From: Tubiluchus corallicola
Taxonomy: Eukaryota; Priapulida; Priapulimorpha; Priapulimorphida; Tubiluchidae
DNA length: 55,282 bases
NCBI GenBank assembly: GCA_030141605.1
Contig: JAQGDQ010000413.1
Location: forward strand, 150,001 to 205,282
Reading direction: 5' to 3'
Shown: in pieces, positions 24,049-37,345 of the stretch
How the letters are laid out: each line of letters starts with the position of its first letter
Numbering within the stretch: the stretch's first letter is position 1
Position numbers and translations under genes: made by a program
Notes under the pieces: model-generated
Database searches by the model: none
What the model saw: the letters and a program-made list of their open reading frames with translations, nothing else
What the model was told of the DNA's origin: nothing

Positions 24049-25229
24049 TGCAAATGTGATTATCTTCTACAAACAGACTAAAAGAAATCTTGCTTGTGAA
24101 AATGTAAATAAATACCTTTTAAAGGGAAATTTTGATATTATGGCTGCTATATTAGTCTAAATGATAGCGGTTGTGGGTTTTCGTAATCAAAATTCAGCAC
24201 AACGATGTATGGTCGCTCAACTTTATGGAAGAAAAATGCTTTTGCTGTTTCTGATAACTCAGTACGATATTACGCTGCACAGATCAATCAAAAATACTGA
24301 TACTTCTGCTAAATTAAAGACACGACAATTTTAATTGATCGCTAGAGGGTAAACTTTTCTTGCCGTCTGAACCTAGGGTTACGTCGCCTGTTGAAAACTC
24401 ATCGCTTTAACACTTTCGTCACGGTGATGGAAGAAATTATTGATGACATTTCTCAGGCCTCGCGGCGACGCTCGGCAAAATACGAAAATATACAGAATTT
24501 TAGATCAGCGAGCGGCATGTTGGGCTTAAATATTAGATGTTGCTACACGTGTATTGCATGCTGTCTGTTGCTGTCTGTTGTCTGAGTTCTGACAAGCTGG
24601 CTGCTGGCACTGTTCTTGAGAAATGCAATTGAAATGCTAAAAATTTTCAAACACCTGGATGGTTGTGTAAAGATGATGAATGGACACTGTTAAATTTTTA
24701 GTTCAAAGGAATAAGAGAGAATTTTTCGAAAAGGCAACAGTAGTAGGGCCACGTAAGAGCATCAATGTTGAAACTGTTTAGGATTCAATCGTGTTTATTT
24801 TCTACAGCAAGTTTGCTCTTTCATACAGATCTTAGTTACAATGTTTCCCCACATATGGCAATCAACGGCTATAGAAATTTTCATAAATAATCGATGTTTT
24901 AAGCTAAGCTTACAACTTTAATTGTTTATGTACAAACACAGCACACAAATCATGAAACACTTGACCACAATATATATTATAATTAACTTATTAACACATT
25001 TTAATCGAGAAATCTGCTAATACAAGAATAATACATGGAATATTTTAATAATAACAGGCCGGCCTAGGATTCTCTTTCTGTTTTTTCTTAAAGCTTTTAA
25101 GATCAAGTTTATTTTTGCTTCAACACAACACATTTACATAATACATGTACATGTATTAGCAAACAAGATATTATTAGAAACTAAGAGTCCTAGTAGTTTT
25201 TCCTTATTAATATTATCATTATTGTTATG
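24049..25229. other. AT-rich DNA, nothing recognised
   Basis: No gene or element recognised. Confidence 0.45.
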
Positions 25230-26728
<1,499 letters not shown>

Positions 26729-26734
26729 ATGAAT

Positions 26735-27245
26735 TTAATTTACGAAAAAATTAAACTTAAGTGCAATGTGACGTCATTAGTTAACCTGTTTTATGAAAAA
26801 ATTAAACTCAAGTGCAATGTGACGTCATTAGTTAACCTGTTTTATGAAAAAATTAAACTCAAGTGCAATGTGGCGTCATTAGTTAGCCTGTTTTATGAAA
26901 AAAATAAACTTAAGTGCAATGTGACGTCATTAGTTAGCCTGTTTTATGAAAAAATTAAACTTAAGTGCAATGTGACGTCATTAGTTAGCCTGTTTTATGA
27001 AAAAATTAAACTTAAGTGCAATGTGACGTCATTAGTTAGCCTGTTCTATAAAAAAATTAAACTTAAGTGCAATGTGACGTCATTAGTTAGCCTGTTTTAT
27101 GAAAAAATTAAACTTAGGTGCAATGTGACGTCATTAGTTAGCCTGTTCTATGAAAAAATTAAACTTAAGTGCAATGTGACGTCATTAGTTAGCCTGTTTT
27201 ATGAAAAATTTAAGCTTAAGTGAAATATGACGTCATTAGTTATCC
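26735..27245. repeat. 51-bp minisatellite carrying TGACGTCA, 10 units
   Basis: Ten units of exactly 51 bp. The CRE-type palindrome TGACGTCA lies at 26769, 26820, 26922, 26973, 27024, 27075, 27126, 27177 and 27228; the third unit (26871) reads TGGCGTCA. Because 51 is divisible by three, a plus-strand frame of 17-residue repeats (FYEKIKLKCNVTSLV) stays open for 164 codons. I regard it as a passenger frame, although the conservation of the unit means a short repeat protein cannot be excluded. Confidence 0.95.
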
Positions 27246-27715
27246 TGTACAAAAACCTTAATTCAAAAACCTTAATTTGGTTATCTAACTTGCAACGTTT
27301 CCTCAAAATGACTACGTCAGCACTATCAGTCAACTTTATTGTAATACACAAGTAAATATGAATTAATTATATTAACCCGCGCTAATTAAAACTGTCTTTA
27401 TTCAGTGAAAACCTCCTGGCGATGCATTGATATTTTAACTGCACATTAGCAACGCAATGTTTAATTTACCGTTAAAGTGAAAAAGTGAAAATTGTCAATT
27501 TGCCACTTGACTTGAGCTGCATTTTTAATGCTAAACATTAAAAACGTGGTCGAAATGATTTCAGCAGCTGAAATTGTAGTCAATACGTTGCTGCCGATAA
27601 AAATTGTGAAATTTCTTTCTGCTCTTGCTGGTGCCGCGTTTCTGTTCTGCTCATGAGCTGAGTTAGTTAATTAGAAACGTGGGGAATTTAATTTTAAGAC
27701 TAGTGTGGTTATCAC
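27246..27715. other. AT-rich DNA, nothing recognised
   Basis: No gene recognised. Confidence 0.45.
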
Positions 27716-27721
27716 TGTCAC

Positions 27722-27736
27722 TGTTGCTGCTGCTGC

Positions 27737-27773
<37 letters not shown>

Positions 27774-28497
27774 GCTGTTGTTGTTGTTTGTCGTTGCTGT
27801 TGTTGTTGTTGTTGTTGCTGTTGTTATTGTTGTTGCTGCTGTTGCTGTTGTTGTTGTTGTTTGTTGTTGCTTTTGTTGTTGTTTTTGCTGCTGCTGCTGT
27901 TGCTGTGTTGTTGTTTGCTGCTGCTGCTGTTGTTGTTGTTGCTGTTGCTGCTGTTGTTGTTGTTGTTTGTTGTTGTTGTTGTTGTTGCTGCTGCTGCTGC
28001 TGTTGTTGTTGTTGTTGCTGTCGTCGTCGTCGTCGTCGTCGTCGTCACTGTTCATCATCATTAATAAATTCAATAAATTTTTGTTCTTGTCACTGTTGTC
28101 ATTGCCGTTGTTGCTGTTAATGAAGTTGTCGTCGTCGTCGTCATCTGTCTTGCTGCTCTTGTGGTGTCCTTGGTGTTATAGCCATTGTTGCTGCTGTTAC
28201 TACTTGTGGTGTTGTTGTAACTAATAGCGTTGTTGTTGGCATTGTTGTCATTACTGCCGCTCATAAGTTTTACTTGTTGTTGTTGTTGTTGTTGCTGTTG
28301 CTGTTGCTATTGTTGTAGCTGTAGTTGCTGTCATTGTTGTTGTTGATGCTGCTGCTGCTGGTGTTGCTGTTGTTGTTGTTGTTGCTGTTGTTATTGTTGT
28401 TGCTGTTGCTGTTGTTGTTGTTGTTGCTGCTGCTGCTGTTGTTGCTGTTGTTGTTTGTTGTTGCTTTTGTTGTTGTTTTTGCTGCTGCTGCTGCTGC

Positions 28498-28540
<43 letters not shown>

Positions 28541-29290
28541 GCTGTTGTTATTGTTGTTGCTGCTGTTGCTGTTGTTGTTGTTGTTTGTTGTTGCTTTTGT
28601 TGTTGTTTTTGCTGCTGCTGCTGTTGCTGTTGCTGTTGCTGTTGTTGTTGTTGTTGTTGTTGCTGCTGCTGCTGCTGTTGTTGTTGTTGTTTGTTGTTGC
28701 TTTTGTTGTTGTTTTTGCTGCTGCTGCTGCTGTTGTTGTTGTTGTTGCTGTCGTCGTCGTCGTCGTCGTCGTCACTGTTCATCATCATTAATAAATTCAA
28801 TAAATTTTTGTTCTTGTCACTGTTGTCATTGCCGTTGTTGCTGTTAATGAAGTTGTCGTCGTCGTCGTCATCTGTCTTGCTGCTCTTGTGGTGTCCTTGG
28901 TGTTATAGCCATTGTTGCTGCTGTTACTACTTGTGGTGTTGTTGTAACTAATAGCGTTGTTGTTGGCATTGTTGTCATTACTGCCGCTCATAAGTTTTAC
29001 TTGTTGTTGTTGTTGTTGCTGTTGCTGTTGCTATTGTTGTAGCTGTAGTTGCTGTCATTGTTGTTGTTGATGCTGCTGCTGCTGGTGTTGTTGTTGTTGT
29101 TGCTGCTGCTGCTTGCTGCTGTTGTTATTGTTGTTGTTGTTGCTGCTGCTGTTGTTGTTATTGTTGTTGCTGTTCCTGTTATTATTGTTGTTGTTGTTGT
29201 TGCTGCTGCTGCCGCTGCCATTATTGTTGCTGTTGTTGTTGTTATTGTTGTTGTTGCTGCTGCTGGAGCTGTTGTTGTTGTTAGTACTGT
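27722..29290. repeat. (TTG/CTG)n cluster with an internal tandem duplication
   Basis: About 1.57 kb of TTG/CTG/GTC triplets with islands of more complex sequence. The island at 28050-28370 is repeated at 28777-29094, 727 bp further on. The two look identical apart from a repeat-length slip of a few triplets. Part of the same island occurs inverted and slightly diverged at 34138-34265. All long frames on both strands (poly-Leu, Cys, Val, Asn, Gln, Thr) follow from the triplet period. Confidence 0.93.
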
Positions 29291-29800
29291 TACGACTGTG
29301 TTGCTCATACTTGTTAATCTTGTTGCTGTGGGCACAGCGGCCGTTGCTGTTATCGTTGGTTCTGCTGCTGGTTTTTGTTACCGTTTTCGTCATGTTCTAT
29401 TGACATCTATCAAACATTTTAAAACGAGAAACGTTATTTGACAAGCTTTGAATGCAACTTGTGATTTTTAACTACGAACTAGGCAGGCATCGTAACAGTC
29501 TAAATATTTGATATACGGTAATGAATGGGCGCGCACGTGGACAACTTATTTGTCTTGTCATTCGACCCACACCAATCAATTGCCATGCCATACAGTGGCG
29601 CATGAATAAATTTGTTTGTCCAAATTAAATACGTCCTATAGGAAATGAGAGAGATGTTGGTACAGATTTAACATGGAGTCACTGCTTTATATGGAAAGCG
29701 ATTGTACCAGATGTAGTTTTGTGGCCACAACGCAAGACAACGTTCAGAGCTGTTTGAAGCTTATATTATATGTCATATCAATTTGTTATAGCTGTGAAAA
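29291..29800. other. Unique DNA, nothing recognised
   Basis: No gene or element recognised. Confidence 0.45.
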
Positions 29801-32315
29801 TCTGTGTATTATTTTGATTTGTATGCTTGTAGAGTCTGCAAAACTCAATAAAACACTTCTATTTTAAGTACGAGATGTTTTAGATTTGTGTATTATTTTG
29901 ATTTGTATGCTTGTAGAGTCTGCAAAACACAATAAAACACTTCTATTTTAAGTACGAGATGTTTTAGATTTGTGTATTATTTTGATTTGTATACTTGTAG
30001 TGTCTGCAAAACTCAATAAAGCACTTCTATTTTAAGTACGAGATGTTTTAGATTTGTGTATTATTTTGACTTGTATGCATGTAGAGTCTGCAAAACTCAA
30101 TAAAGCAGTTCTATTTTAAGTACGAGATGTTTTAGATTTGTGTATTATTTTGATTTGTATGCTTGTAGAGTCTGCAAAACTCAATAAAACACTTCTATTT
30201 TAAATACGAGATGTTTTAGATTTGTGTATTATTTTGATTTGTATGCTTGTAGAGTCTGCAAAACTCAATAAAACACTTCTATTTTAAGTACGAGATGTTT
30301 TAGATTTGTGTATTATTTTGATTTGTATGCTTGTAGAGTCTGCAAAACTCAATAAAACACTTCTATTTTAAGTACGAGATGTTTTAGATTTGTGTATTAT
30401 TTTGATTTGTATGCTTGTATAGTCTGCAAAACTCAATAAAACACTTCTATTTTAAGTACGAGATGTTTTAGATTTGTGTATTATTTTGATTTGTATGCTT
30501 GTATAGTCTGCAAAACTCAATAAAACACTTCTATTTTAAGTACGAGATGTTTTAGATTTGTGTATTATTTTGATTTGTATGCTTGTATAGTCTGCAAAAC
30601 TCAATAAAACACTTCTATTTTAAATACGAGATGTTTTAGATTTGTGTATTATTTTGATTTGTATGCTTGTAGAGTCTGCAAAACTCAATAAAACACTTCT
30701 ATTTTAAGTACGAGATGTTTTAGATTTGTGTATTATTTTGATTTGTATGCTTGTATAGTCTGCAAAACTCAATAAAGCACTTCTATTTTAAGTACGAGAT
30801 GTTTTAGATTTGTGTATTATTTTGATTTGTATGCTTGTAGAGTCTGCAAAACTCAATAAAACACTTCTATTTTAAGTACGAGATGTTTTAGATTTGTGTA
30901 TTATTTTGATTTGTATGCTTGTAGAGTCTGCAAAACTCAATAAAACACTTCTATTTTAAGTACGAGATGTTTTAGATTTGTGTATTATTTTGATTTGTAT
31001 GCTTGTAGAGTCTGCAAAACTCAATAAAACACTTCTATTTTAAATACGAGATGTTTTAGATTTGTGTATTATTTTGATTTGTATGCTTGTAGAGTCTGCA
31101 AAACTCAATAAAACACTTCTATTTTAAGTACGAGATGTTTTAGATTTGTGTATTATTTTGATTTGTATGCTTGTATAGTCTGCAAAACTCAATAAAGCAC
31201 TTCTATTTTAAGTACGAGGTGTTTTAGATTTGTGTATTATTTTGATTTGTATGCTTGTATAGTCTGCAAAACTCAATAAAACACTTCTATTTTAAGTACG
31301 AGATGTTTTAGATTTGTGTATTATTTTGATTTGTATGCTTGTAGAGTCTGCAAAACTCAATAAAACACTTCTATTTTAAGTACGAGATGTTTTAGATTTG
31401 TGTATTATTTTGATTTGTATGCTTGCAGAGTCTGCAAAACTCAATAAAGCACTTCTATTTTAAATACGAGATGTTTTAGATTTGTGTATTATTTTGATTT
31501 GTATGCTTGTATAGTCTGCAAAACTCAATAAAACACTTCTATTTTAAGTACGAGATGTTTTAGATTTGTGTATTATTTTGATTTGTATGCTTGTATAGTC
31601 TGCAAAACTCTAAAACACTTCTATTTTAAGTACGAGATGTTTTAGATTTGTGTATTATTTTGATTTGTATGCTTGTATAGTCTGCAAAACTCAATAAACA
31701 CTTCTATTTTAAGTACGAGATGTTTTAGATTTGTGTATTATTTGATTTGTATGCTTGTAGAGTCAGCAAAACTCAATAAAACACTTCTATTTTAAATACG
31801 AGATGTTTTAGATTTGTGTATTATTTTGATTTGTATGCTTGTATAGTCTGCAAAACTCAATAAAACACTTCTATTTTAAATACGAGATGTTTTAGATTTG
31901 TGTATTATTTTGATTTGTATGCTTGTATAGTCTGCAAAACTCAATAAAACACTTCTATTTTAAGTACGAGATGTTTTAGATTTGTGTATTATTTTGATTT
32001 GTATGCTTGTAGAGTCAGCAAAACTCAATAAAACACTTCTATTTTAAGTACGAGATGTTTTAGATTTGTGTATTATTTTGATTTGTATGCTTGTATAGTC
32101 TGCAAAACTCAATAAAACACTTCTATTTTAAGTACGAGATGTTTTAGATTTGTGTATTATTTTGATTTGTATGCTTGCAGAGTCTGCAAAACTCAATAAA
32201 GCACTTCTATTTTAAATACGAGATGTTTTAGATTTGTGTATTATTTTGATTTGTATGCTTGTAGAGTCTGCAAAACTCAATAAAACACTTCTATTTTAAG
32301 TACGAGATGTTTTAG
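29801..32315. repeat. 84-bp minisatellite with AATAAA in each unit, 30 units
   Basis: Units are head to tail and differ at only a few positions (GTAGAG/GTATAG, AAAACAC/AAAGCAC, AAGTACG/AAATACG). AATAAA positions run from 29847 to 32279. The step is 84 bp once three small deletions near 31.6-31.75 kb are allowed for. One unit near 31610 has lost the hexamer, leaving 29. A TTTGTGTATTATTTTG stretch lies about 35-40 nt after each AATAAA. Near-identity of units suggests recent or ongoing homogenisation. Confidence 0.96.
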
Positions 32316-32565
32316 CAGATTGAAAAAGTCATAATTACTTATTTTTTTAAGTTGAATTGTTGTTAACCGCCCGACCTGTAGTTCGCTACCCTTTCGGTTC
32401 ATTAATCTTCACAGGCTACAGTTTATTTTATTTTTTCACTTTAGTTACTCTAGATGTTTTTGACCAAGTATTTTGTAGTTGAAATTTACAGCTTTAAATC
32501 ATATAAACGGAATAGCTAGGTCGATAGTGGCGGTTTGCTGAGCATGTGAAGTAACGTGCGAACGT
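32316..32565. other. Unique DNA between two tandem arrays
   Basis: Nothing recognised. Confidence 0.5.
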
Positions 32566-33475
32566 ACAGCTTCAGTGTGAGTAGGACAAAGTAAAAACAA
32601 ACCAATTTTCCATGAATAGCGGAAAATAAACAATGTCGAGGTGGAGTAAGACGAAAATAAGTAGACCTTAAGTGTTGCATGATAAAACGAAAATAAACTG
32701 CTTCAGTGTGAATAGGGCAAAGTAAAAACAAACCAATTTTCCAATGTCGAGGAAAATAAACAATGTCGAGGTTAAACCGAAATTAAACTGCTTCAGTGTG
32801 AGCAAACATTTTTTAAAATAAATTTGAGGTATTAACAGGTTAAAGTAATCAACTGTCTTCGTGTGACAATAAGATATAATGCAATTAAACTACTATTACA
32901 TAAAATTTATAGTGAAATGTGAATAAACTAATTTAGAATAAGTAGAGAAAAACAAAATAAGGTGCTTCGACGTAAAAAGGGTAAAAATGAAAATAACTAC
33001 TTTAATGTTGTTAAGGCAAAACTAGAATAACCTAGTTTGGTATGAGTTGACTAAAATAAGCGACTTTAGAGGGTTTAGTCACTTCCGCTTGTGAATGAGG
33101 AAATAAGTTGGTTGAGTGTAGCCTAAGTATGGGAGAGCGAAAAAAACTGCTTTAGTGTGACTAAACTAAAATGAAATTAAATGGCTTTAGTGTGAGTAAT
33201 TTGAAAAATGAGTAACCTGCTCCAGTGTGAGTAGTATGGTAAACCAAGAACAATCTGCCTCAGTGTGAGTATGGTAAACCTAGAACAACCTGCTTCAGTG
33301 TGAGTATGGTAAACCAAGAACAACAACCTGCTTTAAGTGCGAGCATGATAAACCAAGAACAACCTGCTTCAGTGTGAGTAGTATGGTAAACCAAGAACTA
33401 CCTATTTCAGTGTGAGTAGGATACACTACAGATGAACTGTTTAATACAAGCTGGAAAGTGAACTGCTTTAGCGTG
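32566..33475. repeat. Decaying tandem array with CTTCAGTGTGAGTA motif
   Basis: Motifs of the form CTGCTTCAGTGTGAGTA followed by TGGTAAACCAAGAACAAC recur at intervals of about 33-45 bp. They are clear and nearly regular at 33210-33420 and increasingly divergent and widely spaced to the left (32568, 32700, 32790, 32850, 32960, 33155). Confidence 0.8.
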
Positions 33476-34043
33476 AATAGTAACGGCGCAAGCTGTTCCA
33501 GTAATAACTGATGGTTTCCATTTCGCGGGTCTGCTTGCAGACATTTTGTCCATTTCAGCAAAGCAAACACGAAGTTCAGAATGTTATTGTTAATCACTGA
33601 TGACCTGGTGACAGTTCCATCAGTTCACACGTGTCATTCTATGCATGTAAATCAACTTGATTTCTACCAATTTCCGCTGGTTGGCAAAACAAACTCAAGC
33701 AACTCGATGATAACCAGAAAGGTGCAATTTCATCTTCGAGGAGAGAGAGAGTCAATCAAGCTTGAGTAATCGACATATGGACAACTGAGTCGAGGAGACT
33801 GTTTAGCCACCGCTTGCCCTGTCATGTGACACATCTGCTGTAGAAGTTTTATTTGTAACCTTTCCAGCGCGGAATAATATCTAACAAAATAGAATTCCTA
33901 AACTCATTCAATGGTCGCCAAGGAGGTGGGTCCGTTCAATGTGATAATTTAATCATTTGTATGCCAGAGATGCCACTTCGATGCTAAAATTATTTTGGAT
34001 GTGTTCAGACATCAGTAGAGTTCTGAGATATAGATGAAAGGCA
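33476..34043. other. Unique DNA, nothing recognised
   Basis: No gene or element recognised. Confidence 0.45.
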
Positions 34044-34044
34044 A

Positions 34045-34052
34045 ATAACAGC

Positions 34053-34116
<64 letters not shown>

Positions 34117-34265
34117 GCAACAGCAACAACAACAACAAGTAAAACTTATGAGCGGCAGTAACGACACCAATGACAACAACAACGCTATTAGTTACAACAA
34201 CACCAATAGTAGTAACAGCAGCAACAATGGCTATAACACCAAGGACACCACAAGAGCAGCAAGGT
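34045..34265 (-). repeat. (AAC)n array plus inverted copy of the 28 kb island
   Basis: An AAC/AGC triplet run (34045-34137) is followed by about 128 bp that is the reverse complement of part of the island at 28134-28262 and 28861-28989, at roughly 94 percent identity by eye. The triplet tract and island keep the same relative order as in the TTG cluster, so one inverted copying event explains both. Confidence 0.9.
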
Positions 34266-34936
34266 AGATGACAAATGTTCCACTACTAGTATAAAAGGCA
34301 TACTGCTACATCATATGTTTCGGAAAAGAAATTGCAAAGCCAAAAACTGTCACGTATGACGCTAGTGTATATTACACGAAACGTTTGCAAACTACAGTAA
34401 ATTCAGCATGTTATTATACGTGGCCATTTTGGCTTTGCATTTCAGATCTTATTGAGATTCTCCATGTATGAATTTGCTTCTGAAAAGTTTACTGATGAGC
34501 TACGCCTGGTAAACTGACTTTAAAATACTTTATAGTGCGCTGTAGCAACTCCTTTCACACACACGTAAATTATGCTTAAAATTACGAGATTTCGGATATG
34601 TATAAAAGCTAAATTGCTCGTAATTGAAATAAGGTCGCATTATATATATTGATTATTTCTATCTGCAGTCACCATAACAAATTCACACGTCTATTTTGCA
34701 ATTGTTGAAAATCACAAGGCGACATCTCGTGTGAAAACAAACAATTACTATTGTTTTTACACGCGTGCTAATTTTAGAATTTTAAATGCACAAGTTTACA
34801 AGCTTAATAACAATCAAACGTAAAATGAATTATTGCATTAACTATTTATATTTGTACCTGTTTGTTGTATGTCACCATAGAGCACATCAAAGTTTCAAAC
34901 AGAAAGAAGCAAAATATTCTAGTGGTAAATATTCTT
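34266..34936. other. AT-rich DNA, nothing recognised
   Basis: No gene or element recognised. Confidence 0.45.
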
Positions 34937-35297
<361 letters not shown>

Positions 35298-35579
35298 ATT
35301 CGCAAGTAGTTTATCTATACTGTCAGCTGCAGGGCGAGTAAAAACGGCAGTAACGACAGCTAATAAACTAAAGCTAAGACCTCAGCGAAGTCTAAAAAGC
35401 TGTTAGAAACTGTTATGCATAACTCAAAACAAATAACAAAAACAAACAAAGAAAAAAAGAAACGGAATTAAAAGTAAATTCTCGGAAACTGGAACTGTTG
35501 GAAAATAAACGTCAAATTCGTTCCAGAAATAACAAAATTTCATTGGAGAATGTCGTTTACTGATGTTTTTATAAGGTGG
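35298..35579. other. Unique DNA
   Basis: Nothing recognised. Confidence 0.5.
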
Positions 35580-35580
35580 T

Positions 35581-36077
35581 AACCTAGCCACTGGGGGGGG
35601 GGGGGTGCAAGCCAGCCCAACTCAGTGCCGGTCCCAAGCCCGGATAAATAGGGATGGTTAGGGTCAGGAAGGACATCCGCCTGTAAAAACTGCGCCAAAA
35701 CCTTCTATGAATGAGTCGGTGAGGCTTGAAGGTAAAGTCCGCAAAGAAGTGGTCAGACCCGCTCTAATCTATGGGCTGGAAGGAGCTTCTCTAAAGAAGA
35801 CCGAAGAGAAGAAAATGGGTGTGGTGGAGATGAGGATGTTGAGATGGATGGTGGGAATAACAAGAAAAGATAAAATTAGAAATAATAATATCAGAGGAAC
35901 AGTAAAAGTAGTGGAAGCCTCGCAAGATTGCTATGGTATGGACACCTGAAAAGAAGAGTCGGTGAAGATCATGTGGGAAGGGAAGACATAAATGAAGAGA
36001 TGGTCAACAACAGGAATGCGTGGAGAAGACTCGTTCGCAACAGCGACCCCGAATAGGGAAAAGCCGGGAAGAAGAAG

Positions 36078-36107
<30 letters not shown>
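35581..36107 (+). mobile_element. Short RTE-derived non-LTR element, copy B, with (GAA)n tail
   Basis: Co-linear with copy A (8333-8820) from the first bases (ACCTAGCCACTGGG) to the GGGAAAAGCCGGGAAGAAG end, differing by scattered substitutions. The frame at 35707-35949 encodes [20 protein letters not shown], then EMRMLRWMVGITRKDKIRN. This copy keeps the Trp codon that is a stop in copy A. The frame then shifts, and LLWYGHLKRRVGEDHVGRED to NSDPE continues in another frame to the TAG near 36053. This is the usual C-terminus of RTE-like reverse transcriptases. It ends in about 12 GAA triplets (36070-36107). No clear target-site duplication. Confidence 0.85.
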
Positions 36108-36110
<3 letters not shown>

Positions 36111-37344
36111 TAATTAGCCATATCATTAGCAGTAAGTTTTCATTTGATGGAAAAAAGCAAGTTAGTATTAAACTTATTATAACTATAAAGTACACCAAGG
36201 CGTACACGTAGCCTACAGGTCTATTTAAGACTTTACGGCTGATAAATTTCGTTTCATATAAAACACTTTTAGGTTATAAGGTTGGTTAGTGTCGTTTATC
36301 ACATAATTATATACAATAACATTGTTAGTTGATTGTTTACAAATAACAACCTAGATTAAATCACGTTAAATTCGCTTTTGGGCATACCCCATTTTACACT
36401 TTAACTCACAACACGAACATATCATCGTAAATCAATTGTTCATTAGAGAAGACATAAATCACGTTTCGAGTCTGACTGGGTGTCCGTCTGTTCGTCTGCC
36501 GGAATGAGAAACAATACGGACAGCTATAAACAAAGTGTATTGTACGACTTTGCACATATTCAACTCATGTTAATTGCAGTTTGACACATGTCAACGTGGA
36601 GGTGCCATAAATTACCTGCTGATGATCGTTAAGACTCGTTGATACACCTGGGCGGTCAGACTACTGAATTTAGTTGCTCGTCAAACTGTCTACATGAAGT
36701 GACTTGTCATTCGATGCATGATTCTCCCTCAAGACTTTTTCAAACTCGTTTCAGATTTTTCCAACGGTAGACCAGCCAGGTAGAGAGGTGATAAAAGCCA
36801 AGGTAACAATGATAACTTCAGAAAGTGCAAGAAATTGTTTTCAACAAAAGCATAGTCATCTTATTTCAAGAACATTACTATTAGTATGATAATGATTTTG
36901 TTCAGGGACTAAACCGATTAAAATAAATCATAAGTAGCCAAAAAGCTAATGAATGATAATTACCCAATGAATTTCAAATCTTAATATTTCAAAAACTAAA
37001 AAAGTTATAAATCGAAGTAATCAAAGTATTAAACGACATGAAAGAAAACTTGTACATTAAAATTGTAAATAACGTGAATAGTGTATTCACAACATTTTGC
37101 TGTAATTTTGTAATGACTAAAAGAGGAGTTTTTGTGTACCTAAGTGTTAGAAAAATAAGCATCAGTTTGTTTGAAACGCCATGTAAAACAGACTAAAACA
37201 AGTAAAAAAATGCTTATACAATCTTTATCAGATGGTGACGTCAAATTATATATTTTGGTGTACGAAATGTTTTGCTTTTTTTTATTCTAGGCCACTTTCC
37301 AAATTGAGCGCCGCTACGCGTTTCTTGAGTATTCTCAGATATAG
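36108..37344. other. AT-rich DNA, nothing recognised
   Basis: No gene recognised. A TGACGTCA palindrome lies at 37236-37243. Confidence 0.45.
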
Positions 37345-37345
37345 T

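Noticed and set aside
26729-27223. 164-codon frame of 17-residue repeats
   Set aside because: Same cause (51-bp unit). No start context, signal or neighbour supports a gene, though I kept the array itself as a finding.
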